Shown: piece by piece, positions 15,269 to 23,801 of the stretch
How the letters are laid out: each line of letters begins with the position of its first letter
Position numbering within the stretch: position 1 is the stretch's first letter
Origin: Promethearchaeota archaeon
GTDB taxonomy: Archaea > Asgardarchaeota > Lokiarchaeia > Sigyniarchaeales > SOKP01
NCBI GenBank assembly: GCA_020344955.1
Contig: CP070831.1
Coordinates: 2,427,614-2,468,888, forward strand
Direction of reading: 5' to 3'
Length of the DNA: 41,275 bases
Program-made: the position numbers and the translations under genes
The notes under the pieces: generated by a model
Database searches by the model: none
What the model saw: the letters and a program-made list of their open reading frames with translations, nothing else
What the model was told of the DNA's origin: nothing

Positions 15269-16501
15269 ATGAATAATTCGAAATATATTTATCTTGATAA
15301 TGCTGCGACAACTCCAATGGACCCTAGAGTTATTGAAGAAGTTAGTAAACACTTTAGGGAGACTTATGGGAATTCTTCAAGCTTACACTCGGTAGGCCAA
15401 AAAGCAGGTCAAATATTGTTAAAATCACGTGAATTAATTGCATCAGTAATAAATGTAAAAAGAGATGATATTTTTTTTACTTCTTCTGGAACAGAGGCAG
15501 ATAATATTGCTATTTTTGGTGTTGCTTTAAAAAATCAGAACAGGGGTAATCATATTATTACGACATCCATAGAACATCATGCAGTAGAGAACCCCTGCAA
15601 GGAATTAGAAAAAAGAAATTTTAAGGTTACTTTCTTACCTGTCGATAAATATGGTATTATTAGTATAAAAGAATTAGAGAATGCAATAACAAAAAAGACT
15701 ATACTTATCAGTATTATGTTTGCTAATAATGAAATTGGTACTATCGAACCAATAAAAGAAATTGGAACAATAGCAAAGAAATATAATGTTATCTTTCATA
15801 CTGATGCTGTTCAGGCATTTGGAAAAGTTCCAATTGATGTGGATGATATGAACATTGATTTATTATCTGCTTCTGCCCATAAACTTTACGGTCCTAAAGG
15901 TGTTGGGATGCTATATATCCGAAATAAAGGTATAAAAGAAGGGTGGGGAAAGTTTATTCAACCAATTATGTTTGGTGGAGGTCATGAAAGAGATATGAGA
16001 CCAAGTACTGTTAATGTCCCTGGAATTGCAGGTTTTACAAAAGCAGCAGAATTAGCTTTAGAAGAAATGGAGCAAGAATCTCAAAGACAAATAAAATTAA
16101 GGGATAAAATCATTAAATGGGTTACGGAAAATATTGAAGATAGTTATTTGAATGGACATCCTACTCTAAGACTTCCTAATAATGTGAATTTAGGGTTTAA
16201 ATATATTGAAGGAGAATCTATCGTATTAGATCTGGATATAGAAGGGATAGCAACATCAACTGGTTCCGCTTGTTCATCAAAATCACTGGATCCTAGTCAC
16301 GTACTTATCGGAATTGGATTAAAGCCAGAAGAAGCTCATGGATCTTTAAGGGTCTCTCTGGGTAGATTTACAACAGAAGAAGATGTAAAGTATTTCTTAG
16401 AGAAATTACCCGTTGTAATTGAAAGATTGCGAAAGTTGTCTCCGCTAAAAAAGGGTGTAAAGTATATGTTTGATAAGAACTCTACAGATCATCAGCGTTA
16501 A
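15269..16501 (+). CDS. Cysteine desulfurase (NifS/IscS type)
   Basis: A PLP enzyme that converts cysteine to alanine and a persulfide, supplying sulfur for Fe-S clusters and thio-modified tRNA. The N-terminal YLDNAATTPMDPRV, HH at 103-104 (SIEHHAVENP), the PLP lysine K205 in SASAHKLYGPKG, and active-site Cys335 in TSTGSACSS, all in order with HVLIGIGLKPEEAHGSLRVSLGR, place it in the class I (NifS/IscS) branch. 410 residues is normal. The likely scaffold partner, IscU, is 11 kb downstream rather than adjacent. A TATA box and short leader precede it. Confidence 0.95.
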   Translation: MNNSKYIYLDNAATTPMDPRVIEEVSKHFRETYGNSSSLHSVGQKAGQILLKSRELIASVINVKRDDIFFTSSGTEADNIAIFGVALKNQNRGNHIITTSIEHHAVENPCKELEKRNFKVTFLPVDKYGIISIKELENAITKKTILISIMFANNEIGTIEPIKEIGTIAKKYNVIFHTDAVQAFGKVPIDVDDMNIDLLSASAHKLYGPKGVGMLYIRNKGIKEGWGKFIQPIMFGGGHERDMRPSTVNVPGIAGFTKAAELALEEMEQESQRQIKLRDKIIKWVTENIEDSYLNGHPTLRLPNNVNLGFKYIEGESIVLDLDIEGIATSTGSACSSKSLDPSHVLIGIGLKPEEAHGSLRVSLGRFTTEEDVKYFLEKLPVVIERLRKLSPLKKGVKYMFDKNSTDHQR

Positions 16502-16690
16502 ATTTATCAAAAAATTTTTTTATATACTACCTTTTTCTTAAGATCCATAATAATCAATGGATTTTAATTAATTAATGCAATTTTAATCTTATTAATTAAA
16601 AGTACTATTATAAAAATCTTTAAACTCTTATTCCACATCATACTGAATAAACCTTATAAATTCAAATTGTAAATACTAATATTAAAAATA

Positions 16691-16705
16691 TTTAAATATA
16701 TTATA
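16691..16705 (+). promoter_or_regulatory. Strong TATA box before the first acidic microprotein gene
   Basis: TTTAAATATATTATA lies 85 bases upstream of the ATG at 16776. The same arrangement (TTTAAATATATAATA, 87 bases) precedes the second acidic gene at 22398. The leader would be about 55 bases. Confidence 0.5.
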
Positions 16706-16775
16706 GAATTTATTACTTACTTGATATTATAGAGTTATGTTATTTTTAGACAATAATTAAGTATCGGTGGAAAAA

Positions 16776-16925
16776 ATGAGTAGAAAAAAAATTGAGGACG
16801 AAGATGAGGATTGGGACGAAGATGAGGAATCGGATGATGATGAAGAGGATTGGGACGAAGATGAGGAATCGGATGATGATGAAGAGGATTGGGATAATGA
16901 TGGATATTTCGAAGAAGAATATTAA
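16776..16925 (+). CDS. Acidic Trp-repeat microprotein 1 (49 aa)
   Basis: A 49-residue protein, almost all Asp and Glu after a short basic start (MSRKK), with tryptophans at exactly 13-residue steps (W13, W26, W39) and ending FEEEY. Two perfect 13-residue units (EDWDEDEESDDDE) are encoded by identical 39-base repeats. A ribosome site GGTGG (16766-16770) precedes the ATG by 5 bases and a strong TATA box lies 85 bases upstream. A second gene of the same design is at 22398-22505. I know no family; metal buffering or a nucleic-acid-mimic role are guesses. Confidence 0.7.
   Translation: MSRKKIEDEDEDWDEDEESDDDEEDWDEDEESDDDEEDWDNDGYFEEEY
16806..16883 (+). repeat. Perfect 39-base tandem repeat, two copies, in microprotein 1
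   Basis: Copies 16806-16844 and 16845-16883 are identical base for base, coding EDWDEDEESDDDE twice; the start of a third copy (GAGGATTGGGA) follows. Identity at synonymous sites indicates a recent duplication or ongoing slippage. Confidence 0.85.
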
Positions 16926-17025
16926 AATTAAATGTATTTAATTAGAAGTATAAGAATATCCTCAGATATTTAAATCTGAGATTAAAATTGATGACAAATC
17001 TTCAAATTTTCTATATCATCACAAT

Positions 17026-18345
17026 TCAACCACTAAATAACAATAGTAAAGGTAAATATGCTATAGATAAAACTATGTGAATTATTGCGAAAGTAGCCCC
17101 AACTTTCAATAATCTTTTAAAATTTAAGTTTTCCACGTTGTTATTCTGAGCAATCTTAAGCGTCATAACATCACAAGCAGCTCCTTGAGGTATTAGATTT
17201 CCCCCAATATTTACTGCTATTATTAATGCATAATATAATGGAACAGAAGGAAATCCAAATCCCCCATCTATCACTGGAGTTATTAATAAATTGACGATAG
17301 GAATAAATACTAATGCTGTGGGAGTATTAGCAACGACTCCAGACACAAAGCTAACAAGTAATAAAATAATTAAACTAACTAGAAAAGGATTTAAAGTCTG
17401 AAAAGGTATATTTTTAAAAAGATTTTCAAAACCTGCAACTCCTAAGCAACCAACAACGACATATAATGAAATAAAAAAAAAAATTATTTCCCATTCAATA
17501 TCCTTTAAAAATTCGCTCATCTTTTTTTTTGTAAATTTTCTATTAATCAATACTAATAAAAATGCGGAAAATGCGGCGGTTAAATAAAGTAACGGTAGAA
17601 TTGCAAAAAGTATTATTGTTATGATAATTGCAATACTGTTAAAATGGAACATTTTTTTATTTGATATCATTACTTTTGCATCTATTAGATCTAGGACGTA
17701 CTTCTTTTGTATATCTTCTATCTGCGGTTCTTTACTAAGTTGGAATTTATCTATTAAAAAAGCTGTTATGAATAATAAAAAAAAAGAGAAAATCCAATAA
17801 TAGATGATGAAATAAGCCGTGTCTAAACGAAACGCAGCGGAGATTATAATATTTTCTCCACTAGAGAAGGGTGTTATAATTGACCCTATGTTTATACAGA
17901 TTGTCATTCCTAGTAGATATGTCCCTGCTCTAGTTTTCAAGAATCGACATAGCCGTATAACCACTGGTGCTAATATTAAAACAACAACCACATCACTAAT
18001 GATAGCTGCTAAAAGGGTTGTTATGAGACATAATAAATAAAAAAATATCCTCCTATTACCTTTTGAAATTTTGAAAAGTTTTACAGCTAAAAATTCTAAA
18101 ATATTTGAATCTTGTGCGATTTTAGTTATTATACTCATACATAAAATGACTATTATAGCTTCAAATTCTATAAATGAAATAAAATTAGTTATGTCAAGAC
18201 CTTTTACTACACCTGTTATAGTACCTGCTGTAAAGCAACATAATAATGAAATAGTTACAAAATCAAATTTCTTTGATGAATAGCTTATTAATATAACAAT
18301 AAAAATAACAAATATTACAATTAGGAGCCAAAGATCCTCCAACAT
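17026..18345 (-). CDS. Ion-transporter-superfamily permease (SLC13/ArsB-like)
   Basis: A 439-residue integral membrane protein of about 10-12 segments in the ion transporter superfamily (ArsB, NhaD, citrate-type and SLC13 relatives). It has the internal two-fold pattern of this group: DVVVVLILAPVVIRLC with INIGSIITPFSSGENIIISA in the first half, and VANTPTALVFIPIVNLL with VNIGGNLIPQGAACDVM in the second; these are the hairpin-loop regions that bind the substrate anion and sodium or protons. A short cytosolic loop (about 195-235) joins the halves. Substrate cannot be told; arsenite, a dicarboxylate or Na+/H+ exchange are all possible. Confidence 0.85.
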   Translation of the reverse strand: MLEDLWLLIVIFVIFIVILISYSSKKFDFVTISLLCCFTAGTITGVVKGLDITNFISFIEFEAIIVILCMSIITKIAQDSNILEFLAVKLFKISKGNRRIFFYLLCLITTLLAAIISDVVVVLILAPVVIRLCRFLKTRAGTYLLGMTICINIGSIITPFSSGENIIISAAFRLDTAYFIIYYWIFSFFLLFITAFLIDKFQLSKEPQIEDIQKKYVLDLIDAKVMISNKKMFHFNSIAIIITIILFAILPLLYLTAAFSAFLLVLINRKFTKKKMSEFLKDIEWEIIFFFISLYVVVGCLGVAGFENLFKNIPFQTLNPFLVSLIILLLVSFVSGVVANTPTALVFIPIVNLLITPVIDGGFGFPSVPLYYALIIAVNIGGNLIPQGAACDVMTLKIAQNNNVENLNFKRLLKVGATFAIIHIVLSIAYLPLLLLFSG

Positions 18346-18529
18346 ATTTATTTATTTGTATGTTAAGTCATAAAATAATTTTTATAAAAGTGAAATAAGA
18401 ATTTAAACTTGTGTAAATTTAAATTAAATTTAATTATCTTATCTCTAAATAAATATTAATAATTCCTAATAGAATTGTAAATTTTATTACAGAATTAACT
18501 CTAGAATTCTATATAAGGTAATTTTTATA

Positions 18530-19639
18530 TTGAATGGCGAAGTAATTTTTTTCCGATTAACGGATGTGGGACGTAGTATTGATTTGAATAAGGTGATTAA
18601 TATTATTCCTGCAATTCACGATAAAAAAATTGTTAAAACTAAAGATACGCCATCATATGTAGATTTTCCAGCTCCCTTACTTTTAGAAGTTACTCAAAAA
18701 ATATCCTCTGATTTAAAAAATGTTGAAGATTTAACTCTCTATATTAAATTATATTCTGATGGTGTGATTTCCTTGATTGCTAGACTTGTTTTCCGAGATT
18801 TCACTTTTAAAAAATTACACACTTTAAGGAGAATTAAATTTAAGACTTCTGATGGTGAATTTCAAATTAGCAATTTTATGAAATATCATCAAGATAAAGT
18901 GTTTAAACAAATAAGAGATTGTATCAATGAAGAAGGTTTTATATTTGGTGAATCTGAGCACGAAAGATATACATTATATTGTTTAACTGATGATTTAGAG
19001 AATCCTAAAGAATTTATAGGAAATGAGAGAAGGTATATTTCAGCTCTACTTATGGGAGAAAATCCTGAATTAAACCTTAGTGAAGAACAAATTGATAAAA
19101 CACTTGGTCAACCATTTTCTTTTTTAAAAAATGATTTGATAATCTTTGATTTTGATAGAGGATTGATAATTGATCCCAATTATGATTATGAAGATATTTT
19201 ATATGTGGTTGAGATTGCTAATTTTCAAATGCTTGAATTACGTGTATTAGATAAGTTATTAGATCGAAGGTTAGCAATAGCAGAAGAAGATATACGTAAA
19301 ATTTATTTCAAAAGTAGGAGTATTGTTAGAAGATTAAAAAAAAAAATGGGGAGGCTAATTCGATTAAGATATGATTTAATATTTTTATTAGAAAATATTG
19401 AAAATGTTTCAAAGTTAGTGGGCGATTATTATTTGGCAGAAATATATACATATTTAGCGGAGTTATTTCAATTGAAACAATGGAGTAAAAGTATAAGACA
19501 TAGACTTGAAACTTTAGAAAATATATACAATGTTACACAAACTAATATTAATGAAAAATTCCTGCTTTATGTTGAGATTCTACTTAGCTTTGTCTTTATT
19601 ATGGAATTTATTTTACTACTCCTAGATTTTTTCTTATAG
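18530..19639 (+). CDS. RMD1/DUF155-like membrane-anchored protein
   Basis: A 369-residue protein starting at TTG 18530 (no in-frame ATG nearby). Its C-terminal half has the plan of RMD1/DUF155 proteins: FDFDRGLIIDPNYDYEDIL, a helical region (VEIANFQMLELRVLDKLLDR), a long coiled-coil segment with YLAELFQLKQWSKSIRHRL and LETLENIYNVTQTNI, and a single C-terminal membrane helix (YVEILLSFVFIMEFILLLL, about 348-366). Eukaryotic RMD1/RMND1 are mitochondrial inner-membrane proteins supporting translation. The N-terminal half is divergent. The 3' end overlaps the convergent gene by 6 bases. The assignment rests on pattern, not alignment. Confidence 0.55.
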   Translation: MNGEVIFFRLTDVGRSIDLNKVINIIPAIHDKKIVKTKDTPSYVDFPAPLLLEVTQKISSDLKNVEDLTLYIKLYSDGVISLIARLVFRDFTFKKLHTLRRIKFKTSDGEFQISNFMKYHQDKVFKQIRDCINEEGFIFGESEHERYTLYCLTDDLENPKEFIGNERRYISALLMGENPELNLSEEQIDKTLGQPFSFLKNDLIIFDFDRGLIIDPNYDYEDILYVVEIANFQMLELRVLDKLLDRRLAIAEEDIRKIYFKSRSIVRRLKKKMGRLIRLRYDLIFLLENIENVSKLVGDYYLAEIYTYLAELFQLKQWSKSIRHRLETLENIYNVTQTNINEKFLLYVEILLSFVFIMEFILLLLDFFL

Positions 19640-21565
19640 TCTAATCCTTTTTAATGTTGCTTCTAAAATTCTTCTTAACATCTCTTTATAGGGTATATTA
19701 GCAACATTACACATTTTTGCTAAATGTCCATCCCAACACCAACCAGGATTCGGATTTACCTCTAAAAGCTTAGGATTCCCTTTGCTATCTAAACGCCAAT
19801 CAAACCGCGTATAATCTTGACACTCCAGACGTGTAAATAATTTAAGAGAACATGCCTCTATTATATTAACTATTTCTTGTGGAAGATTTGCAGGAATTGA
19901 TTTAATATTCCAATAAACAGAATCTGGTAACCATTTTGCTTCATACCCACATATTTGTGGTAATTCTGGTGGCAAACTTGAATAATCTTCTTCAATAATT
20001 GGAAGGATAATATAATTATCAGTTGGATTTCCAATAATTCCAACTGAAAGATCTTTTCCAGTGAGGAATTGTTCAATAAGAATTGGTTTATCATAACCAA
20101 ATTTTTCACGAATTTCTGTTATTGCACTTAGTAATTCTTCTCCGTTTTCAACTACACTTTTTTGAGTAATTCCAAAACTAGAATCACCAAAATTAGGTTT
20201 TACAATTGCAGGGAAATATAGTGGTAGATCAATAATTTTTTCTTCAGGTTTGATGAAAATGGCTTCAGGAACAGGAATTTCTAACTCTTTTGCAATACCT
20301 CGAACTAATGATTTATCATAACAAAAGGCGAGACATTGAGGTCCTGAACCAGTATATGGAATATTTAGAATTTCCAATAAAGCAGGAATATGTAATTCCT
20401 TTCTAGCATCGTTTAAATAACCTTCATCACACAAATTAAAAGCAAAATCAACTTTTCCTCTTAAATTCTGTAAATCTTGAATAAGAGTGTTATGATTATC
20501 TAAATATACAAAATTAAATTCATGAAGATTCTTTAATGCGTTTTTTAATTGATCTACAGTATAAAAATCATCGTCATCAAATATATTAGATGGTTTAAGC
20601 AAATCAGGTTTATTAGGGTCTCCAAAAATTACGACCACATTATTTTTAATTTTCTTTTCTTTCTTTTTAACTTCAGTCCATTCTTTCTTTACAGTAGCAC
20701 TAACAATGATCCTTTTTTTCATCATACCTAAATCTTGGCCTCGCTGAGATTCAGGAGTAATTGAGCCATTAAAAATTATATCACTGAAACCTACGTCTTT
20801 TAATAATTTTGAAATCTTGTTTTTAGAATATAGTCTTTCTGAATAAAACTGATCAACTAATACACCTTTATTAACGTGGGTTATAACTTCCCGAGAAATC
20901 AATTTATGTTTGTCTAAAGATAAAGATCTCTCTCTACAAACGAAAAGTTCTTTATCGATCCATTCCCATGAACGTCGTTCAAAATTTTTTTTAATATAAT
21001 CTCCATCTGTAATATCGACTAATATTTTTCCCCATGGTTTTAAAACACGGAAAACTTCTTTTAAAACTCGAAAATCGTCATTCATAGATTCAAAATATCC
21101 AAAACTATTACCCAAAATCATAACAAAATCAAAAGTATCTGTATTGTAAGGTAATTTTCTTGCATCACCTTCACCAAATTTACATATAACACCACGATTT
21201 TTTGCAGTTGATTTAGCTTTTTGAATTAAATATCTAGAACGATCCAATCCATAGATATTATTAAATCCCTGACTAGCTAATTCAATACAATGTCTTCCTT
21301 GACCGCAACATAGATCTAAAATATAATGCTCTGGTTGGAAATTCATAATACTTGAGAAATAAGCTATTTCAGATTTAGTAATTCTTTGATCTTCTACCAC
21401 ATCACCATCTGTTTTTAAGTAATAAGCGTTAAAAATCCTTTTCCACCAATCTTTTTTAACATATTCTTCTAAATTGAAGACAGGGCCAATACATTTTGAT
21501 GAATGCTTTTCTTTACTTTCAAAATTTCTTTTTTTATTATTTATGCCTTCTGTTTGAGTTGTCAT
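19634..21565 (-). CDS. Methyltransferase fused to a D-Ala-D-Ala-ligase-like ATP-grasp
   Basis: A 643-residue two-enzyme fusion. Residues about 60-300 are a class I SAM methyltransferase: motif I LDLCCGQGRH (83-92), then DFVMILGNSFGYF and EVFRVLKPWGKILVDI. After a Lys-rich linker, residues about 310-640 are an ATP-grasp ligase of the D-alanine-D-alanine ligase type: IPYTGSGPQCLAFCYDKSLV, FPAIVKPNFGDSSFGI, ILIEQFLTGKDLSVGII, and the metal-binding LLEVNPNPGWCWDGHL. Such ligases join amino acids or hydroxy acids. Archaea lack D-Ala peptidoglycan, so it more likely makes a modified amino-acid or peptide product. It is a single-gene unit. Confidence 0.85.
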   Translation of the reverse strand: MTTQTEGINNKKRNFESKEKHSSKCIGPVFNLEEYVKKDWWKRIFNAYYLKTDGDVVEDQRITKSEIAYFSSIMNFQPEHYILDLCCGQGRHCIELASQGFNNIYGLDRSRYLIQKAKSTAKNRGVICKFGEGDARKLPYNTDTFDFVMILGNSFGYFESMNDDFRVLKEVFRVLKPWGKILVDITDGDYIKKNFERRSWEWIDKELFVCRERSLSLDKHKLISREVITHVNKGVLVDQFYSERLYSKNKISKLLKDVGFSDIIFNGSITPESQRGQDLGMMKKRIIVSATVKKEWTEVKKKEKKIKNNVVVIFGDPNKPDLLKPSNIFDDDDFYTVDQLKNALKNLHEFNFVYLDNHNTLIQDLQNLRGKVDFAFNLCDEGYLNDARKELHIPALLEILNIPYTGSGPQCLAFCYDKSLVRGIAKELEIPVPEAIFIKPEEKIIDLPLYFPAIVKPNFGDSSFGITQKSVVENGEELLSAITEIREKFGYDKPILIEQFLTGKDLSVGIIGNPTDNYIILPIIEEDYSSLPPELPQICGYEAKWLPDSVYWNIKSIPANLPQEIVNIIEACSLKLFTRLECQDYTRFDWRLDSKGNPKLLEVNPNPGWCWDGHLAKMCNVANIPYKEMLRRILEATLKRIRL

Positions 21566-21917
21566 TATTGTTTTATAAACAGCTTTTTAATTTTAATACA
21601 TATAGAAGAAAATAGAGTTTTTTAAACATACACGAAGTCAAAACAAATTTATTATATTCTTTAAAAATGTTATCGTCTGTAATAATGTTTCTAAAATTAT
21701 CAATTTTAATACTATTTGTCATCTATAGTTTTGGCGATTATAACGATTATGTTATTTAGATTTGATTATAATAAATTAAATTAGATAAATATGTTTGAAG
21801 TTAAATAAGATTAAACACATTTAAAAAGTTTTTGATATAATTTATAATTCATAAAATTAAACAATATACACATAACTTTCCGAAAATGTTCAAAATATTC
21901 CATAAAAAATTGATACG

Positions 21918-22182
21918 ATATATAAGCTAAGTTTAAAGAAATAAATAAAAACTTTATCTGTTATAATGTATTCTTTTCTTAGACATTTTAGGGTGTTTAA
22001 CGATTTCTATTGATGATTGAGTCATTACTCTCAATTATAATTGTGCTAAATGAAACAATCTTACGTAAATCTGATTTATTATTGAATTTAGAAATAAATT
22101 CAAATTTATTAAAGATTCTAAGAAATACATAGAATTTAGGAACCTAAAATCCTATTAAAATTAATTTTTTATTTTAAAAAGG
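21918..22182 (+). ncRNA. Candidate structured RNA in the long gene-free stretch
   Basis: The stretch 21566-22397 holds no convincing coding frame. Within it, a TATA-like ATATATAAG (21918-21926) is followed by three perfect inverted repeats: ATTGAG/CTCAAT (22016-22035), a 9-base-pair hairpin TTGAATTTA with a GAAA loop (22082-22103), and TTTAGG/CCTAAA (22135-22148), then a weak hairpin containing a T-run (22151-22182). The GAAA tetraloop is of the stable GNRA class. In such A+T-rich DNA short hairpins arise by chance, so this is a weak proposal; strand is assumed from the TATA box. Confidence 0.2.
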
Positions 22183-22310
22183 CAACATTACTTTACTGCT
22201 GATAAAATTTAAATTTTTAAAGTTCGTAAAGAATTCATGAAAAATTTTAAATCTTATATGATCTCAATAAGTTCTTTCACTTTTAATTATTGTAATCAAA
22301 ATTAGAAACA

Positions 22311-22325
22311 TTTAAATATATAATA
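22311..22325 (+). promoter_or_regulatory. Strong TATA box before the second acidic microprotein gene
   Basis: TTTAAATATATAATA lies 87 bases before the ATG at 22398, nearly the same box and distance as upstream of the first acidic gene (16691-16705, 85 bases). Confidence 0.5.
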
Positions 22326-22397
22326 ACTTTTTTATCGTAATTGATAATATATGATCATTTCAATCTAATTTTAATGATAAAAGAGGAGATAAATAAA

Positions 22398-22505
22398 ATG
22401 GTTGGAAAAGAAAAAGATGAAGATGATGAAGACTGGGATGAAGATGATGAGGACTGGGATGAAGATGATGAAGACTGGGAAGATTTTGATGAGGAAGAAT
22501 ATTAA
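22398..22505 (+). CDS. Acidic Trp-repeat microprotein 2 (35 aa)
   Basis: A 35-residue protein built of three heptads DEDDEDW after a short start (MVGKEK), with tryptophans at 13, 20 and 27, and ending DEEEY like microprotein 1. The heptads are coded by 21-base repeats. A good ribosome site AGAGGAG (22382-22388) and a strong TATA box precede it. The shared first Trp at residue 13, the EEEY end and the matched promoter make this a paralogue of the gene at 16776. Function unknown. Confidence 0.7.
   Translation: MVGKEKDEDDEDWDEDDEDWDEDDEDWEDFDEEEY
22416..22478 (+). repeat. Three 21-base tandem repeats in microprotein 2
   Basis: Units at 22416-22436, 22437-22457 and 22458-22478 code DEDDEDW each; they differ only by one synonymous GAA/GAG change. 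The unit length (21) differs from that of the paralogue (39), so the repeats expanded independently. Confidence 0.8.
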
Positions 22506-22658
22506 AAATTAAGAATTCTAATTCTGTTTAATCATCATAATTCATCAATAGATTAATTAAAAAGAAATTTTTTTAAAGATTTTAAATCATTTATCTAATA
22601 TAAATTATAAGACGCTTAAACATTAAAATAAAAAGAAGAAATTATAGGAGGTTCTCAT

Positions 22659-22871
22659 ATGATATTATTTCTGGCTAATTCTTCATCATTTTTATTATTA
22701 CTGGGATCTTTAGCGATTTTTATTTTTTCAATCTTAGTATTAATAATTAATATTTATCAAGAGATTAAAAAGGGAAGTCTTGAAAATGAAATTTTAATTC
22801 TTTTAACTGGATTTGTAATTTGCTTTTTAATCCCAATAATATTAGGACTATTTAATCAATTAACCAAATAA
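22659..22871 (+). CDS. Two-helix small membrane protein (70 aa)
   Basis: A 70-residue protein with two hydrophobic segments (about 8-32, LLLLGSLAIFIFSILVLIIN, and 44-64, LILLTGFVICFLIPIILGLF) joined by a polar loop (YQEIKKGSLENE). No family is recognised. The ribosome site AGGAGGT (22646-22652) is the best in the window, placed 6 bases before the ATG. It ends 16 bases before the MobA-like gene's ATG, so the two are probably cotranscribed; a link to that function is only suggested by position. Confidence 0.65.
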   Translation: MILFLANSSSFLLLLGSLAIFIFSILVLIINIYQEIKKGSLENEILILLTGFVICFLIPIILGLFNQLTK

Positions 22872-22887
22872 ATTGTGGAGATTAATA

Positions 22888-23556
22888 ATGAAATTAGATA
22901 ATGAAAAATATTTAGCAATTCTTATATTAATTGGTGGAAAAAGTAATCGTTTTGGTACTGAAAAACCAGCAATTGATCTGCTTGGGAAACCTTTAATATT
23001 ACATCAAATAGATATTTTGTACAAATTTGACCACGATCTATTTCTAGTTGCTCATTCTGAAGAACAAATATATGAATTCCGTAAGCAGATCGAATTTCCA
23101 GAACAAATTAAATTTATCGTAGATGATCGTGAAATCTTCAATTATCCAAAATTCTATAAACCAATGCTAGGGATTTATTCAGGTTTTAAAGAATTAAACA
23201 ATCTAGGATTTGAAAAAGCATTCGTCCTTTCGGGTGATATGCCTTTAATAAAACCAGAAGTAGTTAATTTAATGATAAATGAATCTTTAGAATACGAATG
23301 TACTATCCCTAGGTGGAATAATGGATTCTTGGAACCTTTTTTTGCTATTTACCCTGTACTCAAAGGATTTCAAAAAGCAAAAGAAATTTTAACTAATGAA
23401 AATTATGGCCTATACAATTTTATAGATAAAGATTGGAATATTAATTATATATCGATAGAGAAGGCTATTCTGCCATTAGATAATAAATTATTAAGTTTCA
23501 TTAATATTAATGGCCCAATAGATATTGCAAAATTATTAAAAATTTATGATGGATAG
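22888..23556 (+). CDS. MobA-like molybdopterin nucleotidyltransferase
   Basis: A 222-residue nucleotidyltransferase of the MobA type, which attaches GMP to molybdopterin to make the guanine dinucleotide cofactor. It has the N-terminal sugar-nucleotide loop GGKSNRFGTEK (16-26), LGKPLILHQID, a metal-site LSGDMPLI (114-121), and the closing FININGPIDIAKL. The ATG at 22888 is preferred over the upstream TTG at 22873 because the ribosome site GTGGAG (22875-22880) precedes it. No other molybdenum cofactor genes are in the window. A related CTP- or GTP-using transferase for another cofactor is possible. Confidence 0.8.
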   Translation: MKLDNEKYLAILILIGGKSNRFGTEKPAIDLLGKPLILHQIDILYKFDHDLFLVAHSEEQIYEFRKQIEFPEQIKFIVDDREIFNYPKFYKPMLGIYSGFKELNNLGFEKAFVLSGDMPLIKPEVVNLMINESLEYECTIPRWNNGFLEPFFAIYPVLKGFQKAKEILTNENYGLYNFIDKDWNINYISIEKAILPLDNKLLSFININGPIDIAKLLKIYDG

Positions 23557-23801
23557 TTTATTTAATAGCTCGAAATGAATTATTAATATGATTCACTTCT
23601 AAAATAAATGTCAAATACTTCTTAAAAGACATGAAAGTTAATTCTTGTTCAAATTTAGATAATCTAATTTATTTATGAGTAAATTTTTATATTGCTAAAA
23701 TGTGTATATATTGAATAAGTTTATTAAGCGGGAATGATATTAAGAATATTCAAGTAGAAAAATAAATTTATTAATAAAATTGTTTAAAGGTGAAAACATA
23801 A

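Noticed and set aside
22011-22074. Possible C/D box sRNA (TGATGA ... CTGA)
   Set aside because: A C box at 22011 and a CTGA at 22071 have suitable spacing, but no D' or C' boxes and no terminal stem are visible.
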